Positions 16,481-24,727 of a stretch of 64,000 nt of DNA are shown here, piece by piece. The DNA lies in contig NZ_CP058990.1 of the NCBI RefSeq assembly GCF_019021925.1, positions 186,001-250,000 on the forward strand, in the 5' to 3' direction. The stretch is from Cellulophaga sp. HaHaR_3_176 (lineage in GTDB: Bacteria; Bacteroidota; Bacteroidia; Flavobacteriales; Flavobacteriaceae). The position numbers and the translations under genes are program-made. The notes beneath the pieces were generated by a model, which saw nothing but the letters and a program-made list of their open reading frames with translations, had not been told where the DNA came from and did not search any database. Numbering within the stretch: the stretch's first letter is position 1; every line of letters starts with the position of its first letter.

Positions 16481-17026
16481 ATGAAACCAAGAAAGCTAAA
16501 GGAACTCTCCGATGCAGATTACAATCGTATAGAGCAGTTGAGCGAAGAAGGAAATGACCTTTATGAGCAGGGAAACATACGTCCAGCCCTGAGAAAATAT
16601 GAAGAAGCATTAAATATCGTGCCAGATCCAAAAGCAAATTGGGAAGCAGCCACTTGGCTTTACACTAGTATTGCAGATTCGTATTTTTCATTAGGAAATA
16701 TTGATGAAGCAAAAGAAAATTATTACAATGTGCTTAATTGTCCTGATGGTCTATCAAATGCATACATACATTTTAGTTTAGGACAAGTACTTTACGAACT
16801 TGAAGAAAATAAAAAATCTCAAGAATCATTATTAAGGGCTTATATGTTAGATGGAGAAGACATTTTTGATGATGAAGATCCAAAATATCTCGCTTCAATC
16901 AAGAATTTGATAGATGAAGATGTTGAGGATAATAACATTGACACAGAAAACCAACGAAAATACACCTACAAAGACGGAAGCCGTTTCTACAAAGATGAAG
17001 ATGGTAATCTAATTGAGGATAATTGA
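16481..17026 (+). CDS. TPR protein, probable immunity protein B
   Basis: This 181-residue protein starts on the base after the previous stop codon. It has clear TPR units (LYEQGNIRPALRKYEEALNIVP near residues 28-50, YFSLGNIDEAKENYYNVL near 67-85, then YELEENKKSQESLLRAY) and an acidic C-terminal tail ending in YKDGSRFYKDEDGN. The shared PxPKxNW motif marks it as a paralogue of protein A. Two tandem related immunity-type genes behind one toxin tip suggest gene duplication, or a second lost toxin between them. Confidence 0.6.
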   Translation: MKPRKLKELSDADYNRIEQLSEEGNDLYEQGNIRPALRKYEEALNIVPDPKANWEAATWLYTSIADSYFSLGNIDEAKENYYNVLNCPDGLSNAYIHFSLGQVLYELEENKKSQESLLRAYMLDGEDIFDDEDPKYLASIKNLIDEDVEDNNIDTENQRKYTYKDGSRFYKDEDGNLIEDN

Positions 17027-17055
17027 TTATGGAGGATAAAAACAAGTCATAGAAT

Positions 17056-17087
17056 CCCCTCGCGCGGCATATCCGTAACTCTGGCGC
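17056..17087 (+). repeat. Hairpin element, degenerate copy d
   Basis: CCCCTCGCGCGG...GTAACTCTGGCGC keeps the C-rich lead and the GTAACT centre of the element family, but its inner stem is disrupted. It lies just behind TPR protein B. Confidence 0.4.
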
Positions 17088-17202
17088 ACTTCTGTGAAGT
17101 GTGTTTAATTTTTTTTAGTATTTGCAATGCAATTTATTATCTTTAAACAATGTCTCATAGTTATAGATAGTATTGTTCCAACATTTGTGACAATAACAAT
17201 AA

Positions 17203-17367
17203 TTGATTTGGGTAGATTTATTTATTAAACCAACCTATTTTAAAATATTAGATTGGAAAAAAAGTAGCTATGCAATCTATGAAGAGGAAAATCTAGAAAT
17301 CCCTTCGGTTAAAGTACATCCACTATGGTAATTTGAAACAGTAAAACAATTAGTCACGCTTTACTAA
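17203..17367 (+). pseudogene. Unidentified coding remnant
   Basis: A frame without a start encodes WVDLFIKPTYFKILDWKK and NLEIPSVKVHPLW, then TAA, and continues in frame as FETVKQLVTLY before another TAA. The amino acid pattern is protein-like rather than random, so this is probably the end of a lost gene with a nonsense mutation. I cannot name it. Confidence 0.35.
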
Positions 17368-17375
17368 AGCGCGCC
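17353..17375 (-). repeat. Hairpin element, inverted copy
   Basis: On the minus strand this reads GGCGCGCTTTAGTAAAGCGTGAC. It has a perfect 6-bp stem and 3-nt loop (CGCTTT-AGT-AAAGCG), with flanks matching the GCGC...GTGCC of copy c. It is the only clear copy in the opposite orientation. Confidence 0.55.
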
Positions 17376-17442
17376 AAGTTCTGCGATTATAGATGTGGCA
17401 CGAGTGGAATTTATTTGATCCGCCTTTATAATAAATATTGAA

Positions 17443-17919
17443 ATGGAAAACTATACAAAAATACAACCTGAAGTAATTTCTGGTCTTGGTGAAAAAACTA
17501 CGTTTAAAGAGTTTGAACCTCCCTTTAAGACAATTTTAAATTTACATATCGATCTTGAAGATTGGCTTGGTGATGATTTAATGGAATGTTATCCGGCATT
17601 TATTATTACTAAAAAATTAAAAGAAGGATTAGAAAATTGTGATTTTTCAGGATTTAAATTTTCAGAAATGGAGGTTTCTAAAGCGGAATATTTTAAAGAT
17701 AATTATCAATTAGAAAAACCTGTACCCATCTTTTTTTGGCTACAAGTTATAGGACAAGAATTTGCAGATGATATTTTACTTAATGATAAGAAGGAACTTT
17801 ATCTTAAACCTAAATTACTTAAATATTTGCAAGGAAAATTTAATGTAAATTATTTACAAGTAGAACCGCAAAGGAATGAGTTTGATGACTTATTGGACAA
17901 CATGTTATTAGAAAGCTAG
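17443..17919 (+). CDS. Small protein in the cassette array, probable immunity
   Basis: This 158-residue soluble protein has no signal peptide and no family I can name. Visible features are HIDLEDWLGDDLMECYPAF near residues 40-58, GFKFSEMEVSKAEYF near 70-85, and a final helix-strand region. Its size, acidity and place between hairpin elements match the other immunity-like genes here. No intact toxin precedes it; only an unidentified remnant lies upstream. Confidence 0.45.
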   Translation: MENYTKIQPEVISGLGEKTTFKEFEPPFKTILNLHIDLEDWLGDDLMECYPAFIITKKLKEGLENCDFSGFKFSEMEVSKAEYFKDNYQLEKPVPIFFWLQVIGQEFADDILLNDKKELYLKPKLLKYLQGKFNVNYLQVEPQRNEFDDLLDNMLLES

Positions 17920-17986
17920 CTGATAGAAAAATTGCACCGCTAACGCGAGAATCTCTCTGTTGAGAAAAAGAGCATAGTAATTAGAA

Positions 17987-18031
17987 TCCTCACTAGTGCT
18001 AATTTGTAACAAATACCATCCCAATAAAGTT
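17987..18031 (+). repeat. Hairpin element, copy e
   Basis: CACTAGTGCTA is followed by a perfect 5-bp stem (ATTTG-TAA-CAAAT, 18002-18014) and a tail ACCATCCCAATAAAG comparable to the GTGCCATACAGCATAAG tail of copy c. The stem sequence again differs from all other copies but pairs fully. Confidence 0.5.
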
Positions 18032-18185
18032 TCACTTAAAAAATTTAAACAAGAAAAGTTATCTATTCAATTAGGTAGCCTTTTTTTAAGACATGAATTG
18101 AAAGCCTAAGTTAGACAGTTAATGTGCCAATCACATCAAATATCCAAATTTCCAGAGACACTAAACAAAGATGACGTAGATAAAA

Positions 18186-18258
18186 ACGAGTGCAGTACAG
18201 AGTAAGAAACAACATCAAGAGCTATCTAAATATTTAGGTAGCTTTTTGTGTTTTTATG
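18186..18258 (+). repeat. Direct repeat, copy 2
   Basis: ACGAGTGCAGTACAG is followed by TAAGAAACAACATCAAGAGC and the GCTATCTA...TAGGTAGC terminator-like hairpin with T run. It matches 15410-15483 with a few changes. The left half of the hairpin element is missing in this copy. Confidence 0.75.
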
Positions 18259-18619
18259 AGCTTATTAAAATAACTCAAGGATTATTTTAGAAACATAGAA
18301 TGTAGAAGTTCAATTTTTTGGAGTAAATAATTTTGATGTTTTAAAATTGATGAGTAAGCTAATAAAGTTTGAAATTATAAATACTACAAGCTTTTTTTTA
18401 TAGTTATAATTATAACGAGAGATGTTTTTTTGGTTTGAGTTGAGAATTTAATTAGTATAATTAAGCAAATAATCCGTTCTTTGAAAGAAAATTTACTCAC
18501 AATAGAAGTTGTATTAAATAGCTTCTTATTTGAAACATTTTTTAAAATGAGATAGAATTAATTGAGGTAGCATAATTAAATAAAGTAAAAAAAATAATAA
18601 ACCTAAATACGATTAAATT

Positions 18620-19240
18620 ATGAAAAGTAAACTGTTGAGTATTTCATTTCTATTATTACTAGTTATTGCTACATCATGTGGCTCAAAAGAAGAAAAAAAA
18701 GAACTTAAAGACGATAAGTTGAGTGGTTTTATGGTAGGCGGTATTTATTTTGTACATGGTTACGGAGGGCAATCTGAAGTAAATTCAATGTTGGTTGATT
18801 ACAAAACAGATGAAGAATTAATATCAGCCTATAAAGAGCTTTTTGAATTTCCTTTTGATGATTCTCAGAAAAGTGGTACAAAAAGGATGCTTAAAAGCAT
18901 GTGGGATATTTCAGATAAAGCTTCGCTCTTAAAATCAATAGAAGATTTGCAAACTAAAACTTATGAGTATAAAGCTTGGGATTATGCAAGAGTGGTAAAT
19001 AACGCTTGTATGGGGTATGCTGCTGGTTATTTGAGTAAAGATGAGGTTGTAGCAATTAACTCAAAAACTTTAGCTCTTGCTAAAGAGAACTATACTGATT
19101 GGGAAAAGTATTATACAGATTTTGATTTAGGAAGAAATGATTGGGATTCTGAAGATAGTGAATCAGAGGCTTTTGAAAAATTATCAAAAAACATCACTAA
19201 AGGAGAAAAATCAATTTACCTAGTACTACCATTAAATTAA
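18620..19240 (+). CDS. DUF1266-like lipoprotein
   Basis: The N terminus is a lipoprotein signal peptide with the lipobox cysteine at residue 20 (IATSCGSK), so the protein should be anchored in an outer or inner membrane leaflet. The rest resembles DUF1266: WDYARVVNNACMGYAAGYLSKDE near residues 120-140 and a closing Y..GR..W motif. DUF1266 proteins often occur near polymorphic toxins, and the position at the edge of the Rhs array suggests an immunity-like role, but this is only context. The function of the domain is unknown. Confidence 0.65.
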   Translation: MKSKLLSISFLLLLVIATSCGSKEEKKELKDDKLSGFMVGGIYFVHGYGGQSEVNSMLVDYKTDEELISAYKELFEFPFDDSQKSGTKRMLKSMWDISDKASLLKSIEDLQTKTYEYKAWDYARVVNNACMGYAAGYLSKDEVVAINSKTLALAKENYTDWEKYYTDFDLGRNDWDSEDSESEAFEKLSKNITKGEKSIYLVLPLN

Positions 19241-19289
19241 TAACTATAAGTGTTTTTTAAAAGCACTCATGGTAGATGTAACAATAGGC

Positions 19290-19324
19290 AAAAGCTACTT
19301 AATTAATTTAAGTAGCTTTTTTTG
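19290..19324 (+). terminator. Rho-independent terminator
   Basis: AAAGCTACTTAA...TTAAGTAGCTTT is followed by a T run, 50 nt behind the DUF1266-like gene. The stem belongs to the same AGCTAC-type series as those at 15444 and 18215. Confidence 0.8.
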
Positions 19325-19452
19325 TTTAATCGAAAAATATAGAAGAAAAATAAGATTTACTATTAAGTTTATTTCTTATATTAAATAGTAATTTTTCTCT
19401 AAATTTAAACGTATTAACTATATGTAACCAACCAGTAATGAAAATTAAAATT

Positions 19453-19737
19453 ATGAAAAATTTAAAAAGTAAGGTAATTAAATTAGGAATGGCACTCTTG
19501 TTAACGGTACTCCTTTATTCTTGTGGAGAATCTAAACCAAAAGGCTGGTCAGAAGAAGATAAATCTGAATTTCTAAAAGGCTGCGTTAATTCAAACAAAG
19601 GTGCAGTTTCAGACGAGAAGGCAACATTAATGTGTACTTGTATGCTTGATAAAATGTCTGAAAAATATGCAACAATGGTAGAGTCTCAAAAAATGAATGT
19701 TGACGAACTTAGAGAAATAGCAATTTCTTGTAGATAA
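19453..19737 (+). CDS. Small cysteine-containing lipoprotein
   Basis: The protein is about 95 residues from the ATG at 19453; an ATG at 19438 would add five residues, and I prefer the shorter start because it gives a compact signal peptide. The lipobox is LLYSCGES with cysteine 24. The mature part has four further cysteines (GCVN, MCTCMLDKM and the final SC), a pattern seen in many small flavobacterial lipoproteins and suggestive of disulfides. It has its own terminator. No function is known to me. Confidence 0.65.
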   Translation: MKNLKSKVIKLGMALLLTVLLYSCGESKPKGWSEEDKSEFLKGCVNSNKGAVSDEKATLMCTCMLDKMSEKYATMVESQKMNVDELREIAISCR

Positions 19738-19759
19738 TTTAAAGTTTAAAATTAAAATA

Positions 19760-19790
19760 AAAGCTACCTAAGTAATTGGGTAGCTTTTTA
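19760..19790 (+). terminator. Terminator between convergent genes
   Basis: AAAGCTACCTA...TGGGTAGCTTTTT forms a stem with a T run, between the small lipoprotein gene and the end of the response regulator on the other strand. Confidence 0.75.
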
Positions 19791-19808
19791 TGGTTTTAGT
19801 ATGTTAGT

Positions 19809-20453
19809 TTAATTATCTAACAAGCCCATTTTTATAGCATGTTTGGTAAGACCAGCTAAATTTTTCACGCTTAACTTTGATATTAAATTCTTTCGATAGC
19901 TTTCTATAGTATGCTTGCTTAAAAATAATTTGTCTGCAATTTCTTGAGTCGTATTCTCTTCAGCAATAAGCTTTAGCACTTCAATTTCTCTATCTGTCAA
20001 GTTTATTTCTTCTGATTTTTTGTTTTCAAACATAGCATCAGTATAAGCCTTTTTTATTTCTGAAGAAAAATATTTTTCACCGCCAACAATACTTCGTATT
20101 GCAGTAAGTAATTCTTCTTTTTCGGCATTTTTAGGCACGTAGCCATCCACGTTATTTCTGATGAGCTTATCAATCATTCCACCATCAATATGCATACTTA
20201 CTACTAATGTTTTAAGAGCGGGGTATTTTTCTTTTACAATTTTATTTAATTCAATACCATCCATTTCAGGCATGGTTAAATCTGTAATTAGTAAATGAAT
20301 ATCATCAGCTCCATTTATTGCTAAATATTTTTCGACCTGAGCTCCATTTTTAGCGGTTAGGGTTATCGAAAATTCAGGTGCTTCATGAAGTATGCTTATT
20401 AGGCCATCAATAAACATTTTATGATCATCAGCAATAATTAAATTGTAATTCAT
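19809..20453 (-). CDS. NarL/FixJ-type response regulator
   Basis: The 214 residues comprise an N-terminal receiver domain (about 1-120), with the phospho-acceptor aspartate in LLITDLTMPEMDG and a lysine in the later KNAEKEE part, and a C-terminal LuxR-type HTH (about 148-208, LTDREIEVLKLIAEENTTQEIADKLFLS). It should bind DNA after phosphorylation. Its start is 1 nt from the stop of the histidine kinase gene, so the two form a translationally linked pair. The regulated genes cannot be read from the window. Confidence 0.9.
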   Translation of the reverse strand: MNYNLIIADDHKMFIDGLISILHEAPEFSITLTAKNGAQVEKYLAINGADDIHLLITDLTMPEMDGIELNKIVKEKYPALKTLVVSMHIDGGMIDKLIRNNVDGYVPKNAEKEELLTAIRSIVGGEKYFSSEIKKAYTDAMFENKKSEEINLTDREIEVLKLIAEENTTQEIADKLFLSKHTIESYRKNLISKLSVKNLAGLTKHAIKMGLLDN

Positions 20454-20454
20454 T

Positions 20455-22467
20455 TTATACGTTTTTTATATTCGGAATTTCAATAGCTATAATAGTACCT
20501 CTATTTATATTAGAGTCTACACGTAAAATTCCATTTATAACTTCAATTCTACTTTTAATATTTCCTAGTCCAATACCATCTGTTGTCGTTGCAATATCAA
20601 AGCCTTTTCCATTATCTTCGAAAAGTAAGGAAAGTTCGTTAGCTATCAAATTTAAATGAATATCAACTTTAGTAGCTTCGGCGTGTTTTAAGGTATTCGT
20701 CATTAATTCTTGAAGAATTTTAAAAAGTTCCATTTGAACTTTTTCTTCAATAACATTAATCTCTTCAATAGGGTGGGGGTGAAAACTCACCGCTAGCATA
20801 TTTGTTTTAGAAATAGAGTTCGCATACTCTTTAATTAAATCGGTAAAAGCGTTTTGTTTAAATTTTTTAGGTATAAGAGTGTGTGAAATGTCTCTAACCA
20901 ATTGATAGGTTTCATCAATTTGACCATTAATTGTTTTTAAAGCTTCAGAGTTTTTGGCAAAACTAGATAATTGCAGTTTTATACCCGCTAAATTGCCTCC
21001 AATACTGTCATGTAGCTCTTGTGCGATACGTTTACGCTCTTCATCTTGCCCTTCTATAGCTGCTTTAATTAGGTTCAATTCTTGCTCTTGTACAAGCGAT
21101 TTTACTTTTTGAGTATTAATCTCATCTTGTTTTTTAGATAATTCGCTCTGTGTTTGTATTTTTTGATAGTACACAAATAGCAATGCTATAATAGGAATTA
21201 AAATAATTAAGAAACCAATTAAAAAAGCATTTTTGTAAGTACGTTGTTTGTCCAATTCAACCTCTTTAATTAATTTATCTTCTTTTAAACTAGTAATAGA
21301 CTTTTCTTTTTCTAACGTTTCATATTGTACTTCTAACTCTTTTACAATTGCTTGTTGTTGTTTTGTTTTTATTTTATGCTGCACATTAAACAAATGAGTC
21401 ATCGTGGCATATGCATTTTTGAAATCGTCTTGTTTTGCAAACGATTTAGATTGTAAAATAAGCATCTCTTTTTGAAAAGTAAGGTTTTCGCTATCTATCG
21501 CATTAATATATGCCATTGATAATCCAATTGTAGCTGCATCATAAAAGCCTTGGTTGTAATAGTATCGGGCTATTAAAAGAGAGCCTTCATAGTAAATAGC
21601 ATCCAAACCATTAGTTTTAGCCTCATTTCTAGTATCTTCAAAACTCTGAAATGCTTCACCGAGTTCTCCTTTGGCTTCGGCTAGCTTGGCAAGCTCTAGT
21701 TGTATCGTAAGTTTCATTTCCAAATCATCTAAAGATTTAGAAATTGTAATGGCATCATTATAGTAGCTTTCTGCTTTTTCAAAATCTTCTTTAAAGCGAT
21801 ACGTTTTACCCAATAATAAATTGGTTTCAATTTTTAAAGAAGGATATTCTGGAGCAAATTCGGTTAATGATTTCTGTAAAATTGTAATGGCTTTAGCGTA
21901 ATTGGATTGTTGTATGTAGCATTTTGCTAAGCCTAACTTGTTTTTATATTGATATTCTGTATAATTCGTTTTCTCAGCATCTTGCAAGCCTTTAATATGC
22001 CATTTAATAGCATTTTCAAATAAGCCATTCAATAAATTTCCATTACCTAAATAGTAGTGTGCTTTGGCTAAATACCTGTTTTTTATATGCTCTGTTTGGT
22101 CCCAACCTCTAATTTCTTTTACGTAAATGTTAGCATAATTTACAACAGAATCTATATTGCTTTTTTGAGTATGGTGCTCGATAAGTTGGTCAAATATTGA
22201 AAAACGTTGAACACCATATTCAGCAGTTTTTAATTTATCAAAAAAAGGCTTTAAAGTATCAGACCCTTTCCTTGCTGACCATCCAAAATTTATAGTGTTA
22301 GAAGTTTTTTTAGTGGTGTCTTTTTCTTTTTCAGAATTTTGAGCAGATACAACTAGTGAAAAAAAACAAAAAATAAGGAGTGTATTTATTTTTAATATTT
22401 TAAGCATAACCTGTCTACGTTTCATTAGAAATGGGATTAAATTTTTCATATGAACAATTTTTAACAA
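20455..22467 (-). CDS. TPR sensor histidine kinase (HisKA_3)
   Basis: Up to 670 residues: an N-terminal signal-like segment, a TPR region in the periplasm (about 70-400), one membrane span (about 417-440), a HisKA_3 dimerisation domain with H486 in QELHDSIGG, and an HATPase_c domain with NTLKHAEATK, DNGKGFD and GIGLGNIKSR. It is the partner of the response regulator directly downstream. ATGs at 22425 or 22407 would give a more normal signal peptide (MLKILKINTLL), so the true start is probably one of these. Ligand unknown. Confidence 0.88.
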   Translation of the reverse strand: MLKIVHMKNLIPFLMKRRQVMLKILKINTLLIFCFFSLVVSAQNSEKEKDTTKKTSNTINFGWSARKGSDTLKPFFDKLKTAEYGVQRFSIFDQLIEHHTQKSNIDSVVNYANIYVKEIRGWDQTEHIKNRYLAKAHYYLGNGNLLNGLFENAIKWHIKGLQDAEKTNYTEYQYKNKLGLAKCYIQQSNYAKAITILQKSLTEFAPEYPSLKIETNLLLGKTYRFKEDFEKAESYYNDAITISKSLDDLEMKLTIQLELAKLAEAKGELGEAFQSFEDTRNEAKTNGLDAIYYEGSLLIARYYYNQGFYDAATIGLSMAYINAIDSENLTFQKEMLILQSKSFAKQDDFKNAYATMTHLFNVQHKIKTKQQQAIVKELEVQYETLEKEKSITSLKEDKLIKEVELDKQRTYKNAFLIGFLIILIPIIALLFVYYQKIQTQSELSKKQDEINTQKVKSLVQEQELNLIKAAIEGQDEERKRIAQELHDSIGGNLAGIKLQLSSFAKNSEALKTINGQIDETYQLVRDISHTLIPKKFKQNAFTDLIKEYANSISKTNMLAVSFHPHPIEEINVIEEKVQMELFKILQELMTNTLKHAEATKVDIHLNLIANELSLLFEDNGKGFDIATTTDGIGLGNIKSRIEVINGILRVDSNINRGTIIAIEIPNIKNV

Positions 22468-22516
22468 AGGTTAGATGAAAAATGTAATAAAAATACATCA
22501 GTAAAAGGGAATTTAG

Positions 22517-22534
22517 CTCCCTGAAAACAGGGAG
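22517..22534. other. Perfect GC-rich hairpin downstream of ypdA
   Basis: CTCCCTG-AAAA-CAGGGAG is a clean stem between ypdA and the histidine kinase gene, both on the minus strand. The long T run lies on the plus-strand side, so as a terminator it faces away from both genes; on the minus strand it may protect the ypdA mRNA end instead. Confidence 0.45.
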
Positions 22535-22538
22535 TGTT

Positions 22539-23504
22539 CTATTTTTTTTCTAAAATAGATTTTACAATCATTTGAGCATGTACTCTTGAGTTTTCTATAA
22601 ACCATTTGTGAGTTTCCATACCGCCACAAATAACACCAGCTAAATATAAATTAGATACATTAGTTTCCATAGTATCAGGGTCGTAATTAGGAAGCCTCTT
22701 TTCATCATCAGATAGTTCGATGCCTAATTTTTCTAAAAAACTAAAATTCGGCTTGTAACCGATAAGTGCAAGAACATAATCATTATCTAAAGTTACTTCT
22801 CCTTCAGGAGTGTTAATTATAACTTTATCAGATTCAATTTCTTTAATAGTTGCGTTATAATAGGCTTTAATACTACCTTCTTCAATTCTATTTACAATAT
22901 CAGGGCGTACCCAGTATTTAACTCGTTGCCCAATTTCATCACCTCTAATAATTAAACTAACATCAGCACCCTTTCTATAACACTCTAATGCAGCATCAAT
23001 GGCAGAATTACTAGCGCCAATAACTGCTATTTTCTGTTGTGCGTAAAAATGTGGATCATTGTAGTAATGTTTCACCTTATCTAAATCTTCACCTGGTACA
23101 TTCATTGTATTCGGAATGTCATAAAAACCAGTTGCGATAACTACGTTTGTGGCTGTATATGTTTTTTTTGAAGAGATAACGGTAAATATATCGTTAGCAG
23201 AATTTATATTTTCTACCTTTTCGAACAAATTAATATTGAGTTTGTTACTCGTAACTATTCTGCGATAATATTCAAGAGCCTCACTACGCCTTGGTTTTGC
23301 TTCGTTACTAATAAATGGTATTTCATTAATCTCTAATTTATCAGAAGAAGAGAAAAATTGCATGTTAACCGGGTAGTTAAATAAAGAGTTTACAATAGGG
23401 CCTTTTTCTAAAATTAAATAAGTAAGTCCTTTTTTTTGAGCTTCTAAACCGCAAGCAATACCAATTGGTCCACCACCAATAATAATAAGATCGAGAGTAT
23501 TCAT
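22539..23504 (-). CDS. ypdA: YpdA-like flavin-dependent disulfide reductase
   Basis: The 321 residues contain an FAD-binding GGGPIGIACG near the start, a second nucleotide-binding motif in IAVIGASNSAIDAALECYRKG near residue 160, and an LALIGYKPN segment, as in the YpdA family. Firmicutes YpdA reduces bacillithiol disulfide with NADPH; Bacteroidetes homologues carry the same annotation. The thioredoxin reductase CxxC pair is absent, as expected for this family. The start overlaps the rpe stop by 1 nt, so the two are co-transcribed. Confidence 0.85.
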   Translation of the reverse strand: MNTLDLIIIGGGPIGIACGLEAQKKGLTYLILEKGPIVNSLFNYPVNMQFFSSSDKLEINEIPFISNEAKPRRSEALEYYRRIVTSNKLNINLFEKVENINSANDIFTVISSKKTYTATNVVIATGFYDIPNTMNVPGEDLDKVKHYYNDPHFYAQQKIAVIGASNSAIDAALECYRKGADVSLIIRGDEIGQRVKYWVRPDIVNRIEEGSIKAYYNATIKEIESDKVIINTPEGEVTLDNDYVLALIGYKPNFSFLEKLGIELSDDEKRLPNYDPDTMETNVSNLYLAGVICGGMETHKWFIENSRVHAQMIVKSILEKK

Positions 23505-24163
23505 TACGCAGTAGCTTCTTTAAGTTCTTTAATCGTTTGAGTCGGATTTTCGCTATTAAAAACAAAACTACCTGCAACTAAAACATCTGCACCAGCATCA
23601 TGTAAAGCTTTAGCATTTGAAGCTGTAACACCGCCATCAATTTCAATTATAGTGTTAGCTCCTTTTTTTTGTATTAAAGCTTTAAGTGCTTTTACTTTAG
23701 TATATGTATTTTCAATAAATGATTGGCCTCCAAAACCAGGATTTACACTCATTATAAGCACAATATCAATATCATTAATAATGTCTTCTAATAAATTGAT
23801 GTTTGTATGTGGGTTTAATGCAACACCAGCTTTCATTCCTTCAGCTTTAATGGCTTGTAGTGTTCTGTGCAGATGTGTGCATGCCTCATAATGAACAGTA
23901 AGATTTGCGGCACCTAAATCAGCAAAAGTTTTAATATATCTGTCAGGGTCTACAATCATTAAATGTACATCTAACGGTTTTTTAGCATGTGTATTTATTG
24001 TTTTTACAACGGGCATTCCGTATGATATGTTTGGAACAAAAACGCCATCCATAACATCAATATGGTGCCAGTCGGCTGTACTGTTCTCAACCATTTCTAT
24101 ATCACGTTGAAGGTTTCCAAAATCTGCTGCTAAAAGCGAAGGTGCTATCTTAATTTTACTCAT
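23504..24163 (-). CDS. rpe: Ribulose-phosphate 3-epimerase
   Basis: This is a TIM-barrel enzyme of 219 residues that interconverts ribulose 5-phosphate and xylulose 5-phosphate in the pentose phosphate pathway. The start at 24163 gives MSKIKIAPSLLAADFG; upstream in-frame codons would add a basic tail not found in the family. Visible signatures are HIDVMDG, the metal-site segment MSVNPGFGGQ and IEIDGG near the end. A TATTTTTG box 28 nt upstream supports this start. ypdA follows with a 1-nt overlap. Confidence 0.95.
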   Translation of the reverse strand: MSKIKIAPSLLAADFGNLQRDIEMVENSTADWHHIDVMDGVFVPNISYGMPVVKTINTHAKKPLDVHLMIVDPDRYIKTFADLGAANLTVHYEACTHLHRTLQAIKAEGMKAGVALNPHTNINLLEDIINDIDIVLIMSVNPGFGGQSFIENTYTKVKALKALIQKKGANTIIEIDGGVTASNAKALHDAGADVLVAGSFVFNSENPTQTIKELKEATA

Positions 24164-24190
24164 CTGAAGAATAAACTTTTTCTGTTTACA

Positions 24191-24198
24191 CAAAAATA
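24191..24198 (-). promoter_or_regulatory. -7 box for rpe-ypdA
   Basis: TATTTTTG on the minus strand fits the Bacteroidetes -7 consensus TAnnTTTG. It lies 28 nt before the rpe ATG. No clear TTG partner is seen about 20 nt upstream. Confidence 0.45.
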
Positions 24199-24269
24199 GT
24201 GAATTTGAGGTGGTTCTTTAGTTAGAAAAAGATTAATGGTGACTCAAAAAGATAATCAAGATAGTAGAA

Positions 24270-24725
24270 CTATTGATTTAATTGTCTCAGCCCTTCATAT
24301 ACAGCAATACTTACTGCATTAGCAAGGTTTAAACTTCTAATGTGATTACTATGTAGTGGTATTTTGTATAACTTATCAGTGTTAGCAGAAATAATGTCTT
24401 TTGATAAACCTGAAGATTCTTTGCCGAAAATTAAAAACATATCATCTGTAAACTTGATATCCCAGTGAGTTTTATTTCCGTGGCTAGAGAAGTATGCAAA
24501 GTTTTTGTTTTTATGTTGCGCATAAAAATCATCAATGCTTTCATAAATAGTAAGCGATATATGTTTCCAGTAATCAAGTCCAGCTCTTTTTACACGTTTA
24601 TCACTTAATTCAAAACCAAAAGGTTTTACTAAATGTAGGTGACTACCTGAAGCTAAACTTAAGCGCCCAATATTGCCAGTGTTATTAGGTATTTCAGGTT
24701 CAAATAAAACAATATTTAAAGCCAT
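24270..24725 (-). CDS. trmL: tRNA (cytidine(34)-2'-O)-methyltransferase
   Basis: The 151 residues match the compact SPOUT-fold TrmL family in length and motifs: EPEIPNNTGNIGRLS at the N terminus, FGKESSGL in the middle, and IPLHSNHIRSLNLANAVSIA near the C terminus forming the knotted S-adenosylmethionine site. TrmL methylates the wobble ribose of tRNA-Leu isoacceptors. It follows the VF530 gene with 2 nt between, indicating a two-gene unit. Confidence 0.93.
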   Translation of the reverse strand: MALNIVLFEPEIPNNTGNIGRLSLASGSHLHLVKPFGFELSDKRVKRAGLDYWKHISLTIYESIDDFYAQHKNKNFAYFSSHGNKTHWDIKFTDDMFLIFGKESSGLSKDIISANTDKLYKIPLHSNHIRSLNLANAVSIAVYEGLRQLNQ

Positions 24726-24727
24726 TA

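Larger units (their letters stand above)
17920..18619 (+). other. 700-nt gene-free stretch with repeats
   Basis: No credible ORF was found. The first half holds a hairpin element, a terminator-like hairpin (18055-18084) and the second copy of the direct repeat (18186-18258). The second half (18260-18619) is plain AT-rich sequence leading to the next gene, with a TAATTTTG box near 18326 that lacks a clear -33 partner. Confidence 0.5.
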
